A DNA stretch of 64,000 bases from positions 496,001-560,000 of the forward strand of contig CAVSZG010000001.1 in the NCBI GenBank assembly GCA_963732405.1. The letters run 5' to 3'. Within the stretch, counting starts at the first letter, position 1, and each line of letters opens with the position of its first letter. Below, one piece after another: positions 32,443 through 41,323 of the stretch. The translations under genes were made by a program, and so were the position numbers. Below the pieces are notes generated by a model, which was not told the DNA's origin, did not search any database, and saw only the letters and a list, made by a program, of their open reading frames with translations. Origin of the DNA: JAUIAI01 sp963732405. GTDB taxonomy: Bacteria; Pseudomonadota; Gammaproteobacteria; Burkholderiales; Burkholderiaceae_E.

Positions 32443-34190
32443 TGGCAGCTGCTCTCGCCCGCCCTCTCGAACTGGACCTTCTTTGTCAGAAGCTGGACGC
32501 TGACTTCGGTGAGCGAATCGCGCCGGTCGGCGCTGGCCCCAACGCCCGGCGGAGCAACTTCCTATCGCGGGCCATCGCTGCCTTCGTCCTTCACGAGGAG
32601 GCTGGCGCGACGCTGGACGACGCAGTAGGCGCAAGTGTCGATGGCGGCAAGGATCATGGAATCGACTCGGTGTACGTGGCGCCCGACCAGACGATCTGGA
32701 TCATTCAGTCCAAGTACAAGGAATCCGGCACCGGCGAACCTGATCTTGGCGACGTGTCCAAGTTTCGGGACGGCGTTACTGACCTCCTGGAAGGAAAATC
32801 CGATCGCTTCAACGATGCCCTCAAGGCCAGGCTCCCCGCCATCACCGCTGCGTTGAACAGCGGCGTCGGCAAGCTGAAGGTGGTGCTGGCGTACAGCGGC
32901 ACGGCTGTGTCTGACGACCGACGCGACATTTTTCGCGACTTGGAGCGAGCGTTCAACGGAACGGACCCCGGCTTCTTGCGCTGTTATGCTTACGGGCTGG
33001 CTACGCTTCACGACCTGCACTTGGACGGCGCATCGGCACAGCCCATCGAAGCCGACATCGAGCTGAAGGACTTCGGGCATACCCGAGAGCCATACAAGGC
33101 CTTCTACGGGCGAATGGATGCCAAGCGGCTGGTAGAGTTGTGGTCCTCACACAAAGAGCACCTGGTAGACAGAAACATCCGCCGCTTCAAGGGCGCCACG
33201 ACAGTCAACCTCGGCTTGAGCGAAACCCTTCGGCAAGAATCTGAACACTTCTTCTACTTCAACAACGGCGTGACGTTCCTTTGCCAGTCGATTAGCGAGC
33301 AGCATCCGCGCGACCCGAACCGGCAGAACGGCAGGTTCAAAGTCAAGGGCGTGTCGATCATCAACGGAGCCCAGACCGTAGGTGCTATTGCACGAGAAGC
33401 GCCGGCTTACTATGACGCACATCCAGCCGTCGTCATGGCCACCTTTGTGTGCCTGGAGAACACGCCAAACGGCTTCGGGGAGCGCGTCACGCAGTCCCGC
33501 AACCGACAGAACGCGGTCGATGTCGAAGACTTTGCTGCGCTAGACGAGCGCCAGATCATGTGGCAGCAGACGTTGCGGATGGCGGGCATCACCTATCTGA
33601 TCAAGCACGGCGAGGACGATCCACCCCTGTCCGCCACGTGCTTTAGCGCACGCGAGCTCGCTTCCTTCTTGGCTTGTACCGTTACGTCGAACCAGTGGCC
33701 AGACTATGTAGTCGCGGCGAAGGCCGACAAGAAGAAGCTGTTCGGCCGCGGAGGTTTGGTCCCTCCGACCGATCCATTAAGCGGCGCCTACGACCGCTTG
33801 TTTGCGGACTCTCTCACCGCCCGCCAGATGTGGCACATCGCTCAGGTCGGTCGTGCTGTTATGGAGAAGGTCCGGGCCCGGGCGAACGCGGAGGCAGATC
33901 CGATTGGCCTCACACCCGGTTCGCTTCCGTCGAAGGAAATACTGAGCAACGGCGTGTGGCTGCTATTGCACGTCATCTTCATCCGGCAGACATTGGCCGT
34001 TGGTGCGGAGTTGACGCTCACCGCTGATGAGCTGACCGGCCTATCGGTCGAGGTCGACGCGGTCGCCCAGAAACTCGTCGATGTCGTCCAGTCCGTTCAG
34101 TGGGGAAAGCAAGCGCGTGCCGTTTTCGAGAACAAGTCCGACTGCCGAACAGTGAAGACGCGCTTGATGGCTGCCCTCGCACAGCCATAG
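32442..34190 (+). CDS. AIPR-family abortive-infection protein with nuclease-like N-terminus
   Basis: 582 aa. Residues about 60-95 contain GGKDHGIDSVYVAPDQ followed by WIIQSKYK: an Asp and a downstream Gln-x-Lys on a strand pair, the arrangement of a PD-(D/E)xK (Mrr-like) nuclease. The AIPR core (residues about 230-480) has NLGLSETLRQESEHFFYFNN, GVTFLCQSI, VKGVSIINGAQTVGAI and TQSRNRQNAVDVEDFAALD. AIPR proteins were named for abortive infection phage resistance. The operon position between a SNF2 helicase and a type III methyltransferase suggests an effector nuclease of the system. It starts on the last base of the helicase stop codon; the methyltransferase ATG follows 11 bases after its stop. 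Confidence 0.88.
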   Translation: MAAALARPLELDLLCQKLDADFGERIAPVGAGPNARRSNFLSRAIAAFVLHEEAGATLDDAVGASVDGGKDHGIDSVYVAPDQTIWIIQSKYKESGTGEPDLGDVSKFRDGVTDLLEGKSDRFNDALKARLPAITAALNSGVGKLKVVLAYSGTAVSDDRRDIFRDLERAFNGTDPGFLRCYAYGLATLHDLHLDGASAQPIEADIELKDFGHTREPYKAFYGRMDAKRLVELWSSHKEHLVDRNIRRFKGATTVNLGLSETLRQESEHFFYFNNGVTFLCQSISEQHPRDPNRQNGRFKVKGVSIINGAQTVGAIAREAPAYYDAHPAVVMATFVCLENTPNGFGERVTQSRNRQNAVDVEDFAALDERQIMWQQTLRMAGITYLIKHGEDDPPLSATCFSARELASFLACTVTSNQWPDYVVAAKADKKKLFGRGGLVPPTDPLSGAYDRLFADSLTARQMWHIAQVGRAVMEKVRARANAEADPIGLTPGSLPSKEILSNGVWLLLHVIFIRQTLAVGAELTLTADELTGLSVEVDAVAQKLVDVVQSVQWGKQARAVFENKSDCRTVKTRLMAALAQP

Positions 34191-34201
34191 GACAAGTAAA
34201 A

Positions 34202-35929
34202 ATGAGTAAGCAGAAACTCGAACTCACCTGGATCGGAAAGGAGAAGCGCCCTAAGCTGGAGCCGCGCATCTTGCTCGAAGATCCCGAGAAGTCCTACCAC
34301 GCCAAGCTGCGTGTGACGGACAACGACATCTTCGACAATCGGCTGATCTTCGGGGACAACCTGCTGGCGTTGAAGGCGTTGGAGGCGGAGTTCACCGGCA
34401 AGGTCAAGTGCGTGTTCATCGATCCGCCGTACAACACGGGCAGCGCGTTCACGCATTACGACGACGGGCTTGAGCATTCGATTTGGCTGGGGTTGATGAG
34501 GGATCGGCTGGAGATCATCCGAGGGCTATTGGCTGAGGATGGTTCGTTGTGGATCACGATCGATGACAACGAGGCACACTATCTCAAGGTGCTGTGCGAC
34601 GAAGTCTTCGGAAGGATCAACTTCGTAGCGAATGTCGTTTGGCAGAAGAAATACTCAAAGCAGAACGACGCGAAGTGGCTCAGCGTCAGCCATGACCACA
34701 TGCTCTTGTATGCGCGCAGAAAAGATGACTGGAAGCCAAACCACGTCGAGCGAAACAACGAGCAATTGAAGGGATATTCGAATCCAGACAACGACGCTCG
34801 AGGTCTTTGGCAGTCAGTCGTCTATACATGTGCGAAGACGCGTGCTGAACGTCCGAATCTGTACTACGGAATCCGCCATCCTAGGACTGAGGCTTTGATC
34901 TTCCCTAGCGAGACACGCGTTTGGGCATACGACGAGAAGCGCCATTCGGAGCATGTGCGAGAACACATGATTTGGTGGGGTGCGAACCAAGAGAAGGACA
35001 AGCCGCGGCTGAAGTCGTTTTTGCAGAAGGTCGGCACGGGCCTGGTGCCTGACACGCTTTGGCTGCGCGACGACTCCGGAGATAACCAGGACGCAAAACG
35101 GGAGATGCTGGCGTTCAATTCTCAGAATGTCTTCCCCACCCCCAAACCTGAGAAGCTGTTGACGAAAGTCCTGCAAATCGCCACCAAGCCCGGCGATCTC
35201 GTTCTCGATTCCTTTGCCGGCTCAGGTACCACCGGCGCCGTTGCCCACAAGATGGGCCGCCGCTGGATCATGGTCGAGCTGGGCGAGCACTGCCACACGC
35301 ATATTATTCCGCGCCTGAAGAAGGTCGTCGACGGCGAAGACAAGGGCGGCGTCACCGAAGCTGTCGGCTGGCAAGGCGGCGGCGGGTTCCGCTACTACCG
35401 GCTCGCGCCCAGCCTGATCGTCAACGACCGCTGGGGCAACCCGGTTATCAACCCCGAGTACAACGCGGCGCAGCTCGCTGAGGCGCTGGCCAAACTGGAA
35501 GGCTTCATCTACGCACCCTCGGAGTTGCGCTGGTGGCAGCACGGTCATTCCAGCGAGCGCGACTTCATCTACGTCACCACACAGAACCTGTCGGCCGAGC
35601 AGTTGCAGGCGCTGGCCGACGAAGTCGGACCCGAGCAGAGCCTGCTGGTGTGCTGTTCGGCGTTTCGCGGCGTGACGGCCACCCGGGCGGCGGAGCGCTG
35701 GCCGCACCTGACGTTGAAGAAGATCCCGAAGATGGTGTTGGCCCGCTGCCATTGGGGGCATGACGACTACAGCCTCAACGTGGCCAATCTGCCGATGGCT
35801 GAGCCCGACAGGACGGAACCCGCAGCGGATGCTGACAGCGGCCGGAAAACACGGAGCAGGAAGGCCGCGCTTGCCAACACGGCGAACGCGAATCAAGGCG
35901 GCCTGTTTGGGCCGGAGAACGACGAATGA
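34202..35929 (+). CDS. mod: Type III restriction-modification DNA methyltransferase (Mod)
   Basis: 575 aa. An N6-adenine methyltransferase of the beta class: catalytic motif IV DPPYNTG near residue 74 comes before the S-adenosylmethionine motif I DSFAGSGTTGA near residue 340, with a target-recognition region between them (about 150-300). VFIDPPYNTGSAFTHYDDG, WLGLMRDRLEII and SLWITIDDNEAHYLK are typical for Mod proteins. It methylates one strand of an asymmetric site and directs the Res subunit. The open frame begins at 34100, but the ATG at 34202 fits the family start (MSKQKLELTWIGKEKR). It overlaps the Res start by ATGA. All motifs are intact, unlike Res. Confidence 0.93.
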   Translation: MSKQKLELTWIGKEKRPKLEPRILLEDPEKSYHAKLRVTDNDIFDNRLIFGDNLLALKALEAEFTGKVKCVFIDPPYNTGSAFTHYDDGLEHSIWLGLMRDRLEIIRGLLAEDGSLWITIDDNEAHYLKVLCDEVFGRINFVANVVWQKKYSKQNDAKWLSVSHDHMLLYARRKDDWKPNHVERNNEQLKGYSNPDNDARGLWQSVVYTCAKTRAERPNLYYGIRHPRTEALIFPSETRVWAYDEKRHSEHVREHMIWWGANQEKDKPRLKSFLQKVGTGLVPDTLWLRDDSGDNQDAKREMLAFNSQNVFPTPKPEKLLTKVLQIATKPGDLVLDSFAGSGTTGAVAHKMGRRWIMVELGEHCHTHIIPRLKKVVDGEDKGGVTEAVGWQGGGGFRYYRLAPSLIVNDRWGNPVINPEYNAAQLAEALAKLEGFIYAPSELRWWQHGHSSERDFIYVTTQNLSAEQLQALADEVGPEQSLLVCCSAFRGVTATRAAERWPHLTLKKIPKMVLARCHWGHDDYSLNVANLPMAEPDRTEPAADADSGRKTRSRKAALANTANANQGGLFGPENDE

Positions 35930-38653
35930 ACACGCGCGTTTTGCATGCCGTCACCGGCCGTCTTTCGTTGCGGCCGCCACAGGCGGAATCCCTCGCCAGA
36001 CTGGCGCGCATGCTCGATGCCGCCCCCGATCTTCTGGAACACGAGCGCGATGTCTCGGCCATCCTGTGGGCGCTGAAGGCCGAATTCAGCACGCTGGAGG
36101 ATTTCGAGCGCGAGTTTCCTTCGTTGTGCTTTGCGCTGGCCACCGGCGTGGGCAAGACGCGGCTGATGGGCGCCTTCGTCGCCTACCTGCATCTGGCTTA
36201 TGGCATCAGCAACTTCTTCGTGCTGGCGCCCAACCTGACGATCTACAACAAGCTGATCAAGGATTTCACGCCCAACACGCCCAAATACGTGTTCAAGGGC
36301 ATTGCCGAGTTTGCCATCGTCGCCGCGAGTAATTACCGGTGACGACTACGATCAGCGCGACCAGTGCACGCGGCGAACTGCTTCGGCAACGTTCGTATCA
36401 ACATCTTCAACATCTCGAAGATCAACTCCGAGGTGCGCGGCGGCAAGGAGCCGCGCATCAAGCGCATGCGCGAGGTGCTGGGCGACAGTTACTTCAACTA
36501 TCTGGCGAACCTGCCCGACCTGGTGCTGCTGATGGACGAATCGCACCGCTACCGCGCCAAGCGCAGGCGTGCGTGCGATCAACGAGCTCAAGCCGCTGTT
36601 CGGCCTGGAACTGACCGCCACGCCCTTCGTCGAGTCCAGCCACGGGCCCGGTGCCGTTCAAGAACGTGGTGATGGACTACCCGCTGGCGCGGGCGATGGA
36701 GGACGGCTTCGTCAAGGAGCCGGCCGTGGTTACGCAGCGGAACTTCGACGCCCGGACGCACACGCCCGAGGAGATCGAGAAGATCAAGCTGGAAGACGGC
36801 GTGCGCCTGCACGAGACGACCAAGGTCGAGCTGACTGACCTATGCGCGCGAGAACGGCGTGAAAGGGGTCAAGCCCTTCATGCTCGTGATTGCGCGCGAT
36901 ACCACGCATGCAGGGCAACTGTTGGCGCTTCTGGAATCGGTTGCCTTCTATGAAGGGCGGTATCAGGGCAAGGTGATCCAGGTTGATTCCAGCCGGACCG
37001 GTGCGGAGGAAGAGGCGATGATCACGCGCCTGCTGGCCGTGGAGAGCGTGGACGAGCCGACCGAGATCGTCATTCACGTCAACATGCTCAAGGAAGGTTG
37101 GGACGTGACCAACCTCTACACCATCGTGCCGCTGCGCGCCGCCAACGCCCGCACGCTGATCGAGCAGTCCATCGGCCGCGGCCTGCGGCTGCCCTACGGC
37201 AAGCGTACCGGGGTGGCCGCGGTGGATCGTCTGAACATCGTCGCGCACGACCGGTTCCAGGAGATCATCGACGAGGCCAACCGTGGCGATTCGCCGATCC
37301 GACTGAAGCAGATCATCCTCGACGCGCCAAGCTCCGAAGACAAGAAGGTCAGCGTGTACGTGGTGTCGGGCGCAGCCGCGCGTCTCGGATTGACGGACGC
37401 GCCCGTGGTGCAGACGGGTGCCGCCGGAGATTCCGACGGGTCAGCCACCGCTGTCGCGCCACAACCAGTGTTCACCACCGAGGCCGAGAAGCAAGCCGCG
37501 CGCGTGGTCATGGACGTGATCGGCACGTACGAGGTGCGGCGCGATCTTGTGCCCACCAGCAGTGCATTGCTGAAGCCCGAAGTACAGCAGGAGATCCTTG
37601 CGGAGGTCGCGGAGCGGCTGAAGCCGATGCAGGGCGCGCTATTGGCCGGCGTGGACGAATCAGCGTCTGCGCTCGATCTGACCGCCGTCGTCGCCAGAAC
37701 GACGGAAATTGTGGTGCAGCAGACCATCGACATCCCGCGTATCGCCGTGGTGCCCGCCGGCGAGGTGACGACCGGCTTTCGCGCGTTCACGCTGGATCTG
37801 AGCCGACTCCATCTACAACCCGGGCAGCGCGAGATCGTCGGACAGATGCTGCGCACCAGCGAGCAGTTCACGTTGGCTGCCGAGGCCGAGCTGAAGGAGC
37901 AGCGGCCGGAGGACTACATCGTTCACGCGCTGGTCGACTTCGACGACATCGACTACTTCACCCACGCCGATCTGCTGTATGACCTCGCGGGCCAGATGGT
38001 GCGGCACCTGCAGGGATACCTTTCGGGGGCCGATGCACTTAACGTTCTGAATGGACAGCGCAAGCCATCGCCAAGGAAATTCATTCGCAGATGATGGCTC
38101 ACTTCTGGGAGGAGGCGACCGAGTACGAGGTACAGGTAAGTCGTGGCTTCACCGAACTCCGCCGTGCAACTACACCGCCACGGCGGGCCAGACGGCGCAT
38201 CACTTCCGGGAGACGGTGACCGACCTTGGCCGCATCAAACAGATGATGTTCGGCGGCTTCACGCGCTGCCTATACCCATTACAAAAGTTCGACTCGGACA
38301 CCGAGCGGCGCTTCTCCGTCATCCTGGAGCGCGATTCGCTGAAATGGTTCAAGCCCGCGAAGGGGCAGTTCCAGATCTACTACAAGCTCGGCATCGAGCA
38401 GCCGGAGTACGTGCCCGATTTCGTGGCCGAGAGCAATGCCACGATCCTGATGGTTGAGACGAAGGCGCGCGCCGACATCGATACCAAGGAGGCACAGGCC
38501 AAGGCCGCCGCTGCCGCGCAGTGGTGCAAGCACGCCTGTGACCATGCGGCCAGCGTCGGCACCAAGCCCTGGAAGTACCTGCTGGTGCCGCACGACGAGA
38601 TCAACGAGTCCAAGCGGCTCTTGGACTTCATGCGCTTCGAGAAGAGGGAGTAA
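35926..38653 (+). pseudogene. res: Type III restriction subunit (Res), broken by about eight single-base frameshifts
   Basis: The expected Res order can be read across changing frames: FALATGVGKTRLMGAFV (Walker A), RVITGDDYDQRD, FGNVRINIFNISKINSEVRG, LVLLMDESHRYRA (motif II), INELKPLFGLELTATPFVES (motif III), PFKNVVMDYPLARAMEDGF, then 36859-38094 with VNMLKEGWDVTNLYTIVPLR and IEQSIGRGLRLPYGKRTG (motifs V-VI). The last piece, 38155-38653, holds the C-terminal nuclease EYVPDFVAES...ILMVETKARADI (a PD-(D/E)xK site). Frame changes fall near 36325, 36361, 36391, 36560, 36640, 36837, 38062 and 38158; most look like one extra base. No full-length Res can be made, so the locus should modify without cutting. 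Confidence 0.88.
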
Positions 38654-38666
38654 GGAGACGCGAGCG

Positions 38667-39497
38667 ATGGCATTGGGACAAGTCGAACGCATCCTGATCT
38701 TGGCGAAGACGTACCCTTCGCCAAGCGCGCAGTACGTCGAAACTTCCTGCGTCGCGGGCATCACCCAAAGCGGCGCGATGCGCCGCCTCTTCCCTGTGCC
38801 ATTTCGAATGGTCGAGGACAGTCAGCAGTTCAAGAAGTGGCAGTGGATCGACGTTCGCGTCGAGAAGTCGAACAAAGACCACCGGCCCGAAAGCCACAAG
38901 ATCTACGTCGACACCATCAACTGCAGCGAAATGATCGATACTAAGAAGGCGTGGGCCAGCCGGTGGCAATGGCTGGAAAAGATCCCGTCGTTCGAGAGCT
39001 TCGACGCCATCGACGCGGCACGTCTGGCCGACGGCTTGTCGCTCGCGCTGCTGCGGCCCAAGAGGCTGCTGGGACTCAACATCACCGAGTCTCGCAACCC
39101 GGACTGGACGGACGAGGAACGGGACAAGCTGCTACAGGAACAGATGCAGGGCAATCTATTCTCGGAGGACGAGGAGCGCAAGCAGGTGAAGCAGTTACGA
39201 AAGGTTCCGTTCGACTTCCACTACCGCTACGTTTGCGACACGGCGGAGGGCGAGAAGGAGCACGAGCACAAGATCGTGGACTGGGAGGCCGGAGCGCTGT
39301 TCTGGAACTGCCGCAGCAGTCACGGCGACGCTTGGGAAGCGCCGTTTCGAGCCAAGCTGGAGCAAGACCTCGGCAGCAAGGATCTGATGTTCTTGATGGG
39401 CAACCAGCACCGGTTCCAGCGCCAATGGCTGATCGTCAGCCTGTTCTACCCGCCTAAGCGTAAGCCAACTGACGAAAGCCAGATGCCGTTGTTTTGA
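38667..39497 (+). CDS. Conserved protein of unknown function associated with DUF488 and defence loci
   Basis: 276 aa starting MALGQVERILILAKTYPSPS, with a clear AAGGAGA site and a 13-base gap after res. Recurrent phrases: YVETSCVAGIT, MRRLFPVPFRMVEDSQQFKK, WQWIDVRVEK, RPESHKIYVDT and, near the end, FLMGNQHRFQRQWLIVSLFYPP. No signal peptide, membrane segment or known catalytic motif. I recall proteins of this kind beside DUF488 genes, but I cannot name a function. The opposite-strand DUF488 gene overlaps its 3' end by 44 bases. It may be a cargo pair not mechanistically tied to the restriction genes. Confidence 0.8.
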   Translation: MALGQVERILILAKTYPSPSAQYVETSCVAGITQSGAMRRLFPVPFRMVEDSQQFKKWQWIDVRVEKSNKDHRPESHKIYVDTINCSEMIDTKKAWASRWQWLEKIPSFESFDAIDAARLADGLSLALLRPKRLLGLNITESRNPDWTDEERDKLLQEQMQGNLFSEDEERKQVKQLRKVPFDFHYRYVCDTAEGEKEHEHKIVDWEAGALFWNCRSSHGDAWEAPFRAKLEQDLGSKDLMFLMGNQHRFQRQWLIVSLFYPPKRKPTDESQMPLF

Positions 39498-39930
39498 CGA
39501 CGGCTATGTGTTTGATTCCCGTATCGCACCGCTTGCGGACGGCATCGGCCACCATCGAGCGGTGGCAGAAATTGAAATCGGCCTCGTAGCACAGCAGTGC
39601 GCAGGTCGACGACTGCGCCAGGTCGACCAATTTGGCGACGGCGCCCTTCTGCTTCTTCAGGTACGTCATGAATCCCGTCGTGTAGAGCTTCCAGTCGCCA
39701 TCGGCGCGGTAGCCGTCGCGCACGGGTCTCGGACAGCCCAGCTCGACTATGTGGACGTACTCGAGGCCAGACAGATTGAGCACGTTGGCCAGTGCCTTCT
39801 TGGAGAATCCGGGCTTACGGGACAGCGGCAACTCGCGGATGTCCACCACCGTTTCGATGCCGTGCTCGGATAGCAGCGACATGAAATCGTCAATGTTCAG
39901 ACCTTCGTAGCCGATGGTGAAAATGGTCAT
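39454..39930 (-). CDS. DUF488 family protein
   Basis: 158 aa. Starts MTIFTIGYEGLNIDDFMSLL with the family pattern: IGYEG, VVDIRELPLSRKPGFSK, LLCYEADFNFCHRSMVAD near the end, where CYE...CHR are the conserved, possibly metal- or nucleotide-binding, residues. The biochemical role of DUF488 is unknown. The gene converges with the 276-aa gene, overlapping by 44 bases, so the two transcripts are complementary at their 3' ends. Reading frame intact. Confidence 0.88.
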   Translation of the reverse strand: MTIFTIGYEGLNIDDFMSLLSEHGIETVVDIRELPLSRKPGFSKKALANVLNLSGLEYVHIVELGCPRPVRDGYRADGDWKLYTTGFMTYLKKQKGAVAKLVDLAQSSTCALLCYEADFNFCHRSMVADAVRKRCDTGIKHIAVVKTTASGFRQLAYA

Positions 39931-40345
39931 CTTTCTCGTGTTCCTCTTGAAATTCCGATCTTACCGGAGCCTCTCCTCGAAAAGCACCTGTCCGAAATGG
40001 CATTGTTGTCACCACAGCAGCGCCATCTACGCATAGCGGCCAACGCCTCATATCAGGACGAGACGAAGGGAGTTGCGAGCCTGTTGCGTAGCGCAACGAT
40101 CATAGCGCGGAACTCCGGGACTGGGCCCGAGAGATTCCGCCCCAAAATCTGTTTATTGTCGCAGCTTGCGTGGTCTTCAACAAAGTCTTTGCTCAGGCCG
40201 TCGGGAATCAGCGAAGGAATCATGGCGGGTCGACCTGACGTGATCGATTTCTAATTCTTTGAGTCCGATCAATGGGCAGGTCGCCAAATCGGTCGACTAT
40301 TGCCCATCAGGCTGTTGGCCTGATGTTAATCTCGACGAACTAGGT
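39931..40345. other. Gene-free stretch left of the IS21-like element
   Basis: About 415 bases. An open frame at 39997-40254 (85 codons) has no ribosome-binding site or protein-like motif. I see nothing recognisable except a local drop in GC. This should contain the right edge of the DUF488 promoter and the target-site side of the IS21-like insertion. Confidence 0.4.
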
Positions 40346-40476
40346 ATTTCGGCTCATCGTGACCGACGATTTCGGTAACGTGACCGCGGATTTCGGGCCA
40401 TCGTGACCGCGCATTCCGGCCGATCGTGGTCGGTCGTTTCGGCATCATGACCGGACGTTTCGGTATCGTGACCGCC
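40346..40476. repeat. Six imperfect repeats at the left end of an IS21-family element
   Basis: A unit close to ATTTCGG-N2/3-ATCGTGACCG-N2/3 (21-23 bases) recurs six times in tandem starting near 40346, 40369, 40390, 40413, 40436 and 40457. IS21-type elements carry several repeated transposase-binding sites next to each terminus, and an istA gene follows at 40544 in the expected orientation. No matching right-end array is visible. Confidence 0.65.
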
Positions 40477-40543
40477 GTGGCGCTGCGTATACAACAAACC
40501 CGGGGCCCGTAGCCTTGGCGGATTTTTCTGCTGGAGGGGAGCG

Positions 40544-41323
40544 GTGCCCAGAGAAGGATTGGGGCTACGCATGATCAAGGTTGTATTGCGACTGAATTGG
40601 GAGTCCGATCTGTCCCACGAGAAGGTTGCCACCGCGTTGGGGGTTTCCAAGGGCGTGGTGAACAAATATGTTGGACTGGCCAATGCCGCCGGTCTGAACT
40701 GGTCGGCAGTGCGCGACTGGGACGAGAAGACGTTGGCCTCACGCCTGCTGCCGCGTTCGGCCAGTCTCACCCCCTGTGTTCAGCTCGACTGGGGGCACAT
40801 TCACCGAGAACTGGATCGCAAGGGGATGACGATGATGTTGCTGTGGGAGGAGTACCTCGTCGAGCACCCGCATGGGCGCTCCTGGCGCTACACGCAGTTC
40901 TGTGAACACTACAAAGCATTTGCCCGAATCCTGAAGCGCTCGATGCGCCAGCACCGGCGTGCCGGCGAGAAGCTGTTCATCGACTACGCCGGTCCCACTG
41001 TCCCCCTGAACACCGGCGCTCGCGAGCAGATCTTCGTGGCGGCGATGGGCGCCTCCAGTTACACCTTCGCCTGCGCCACCGAGGCGCAGAAGCTGGGCGA
41101 TTGGATTGGCTCGATGGTGTGCGCGCTGAGTTTTTACGGTGGGGTGCCACAACTGATCGTGCCGGACAATGCGCGTTCAGTGATCGCTGATGCCGATCGC
41201 TACGAGCCGCGGGCCAACCGCACCGTTCAGGACTTTGCCCGCCACTACGGCACGTCCGTCCTACCTGCCAGGCCACGTTCTCCGAAGGATAAGGCTTTGA
41301 CATCGCAATGCATCTCATTGTGA
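40544..41323 (+). pseudogene. istA: IS21-family transposase istA, truncated
   Basis: 259 aa of a protein normally about 500 aa. GTG start with a GGAGGGG site. The N-terminal HTH (KVVLRLNWESDLSHEKVATA, LGVSKGVVNKYV) and the start of the DDE integrase core are present: first Asp in KLFIDYAGPTV, second in LIVPDNARS. The frame ends at PRSPKDKA followed by eight unrelated residues, just before the position of the catalytic Glu (normally KDKAKVE). Without that Glu and the rest of the protein it is dead. No istB follows here; an istB N-terminal shard lies at 45044-45100. Confidence 0.85.

Noticed and set aside
40346..40476. Possible CRISPR array (six repeats of about 22 bases)
   Set aside because: There are no unique spacers of 30-40 bases; units are contiguous and degenerate, they adjoin istA, and no cas genes are present. 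They fit IS21 terminal repeats.
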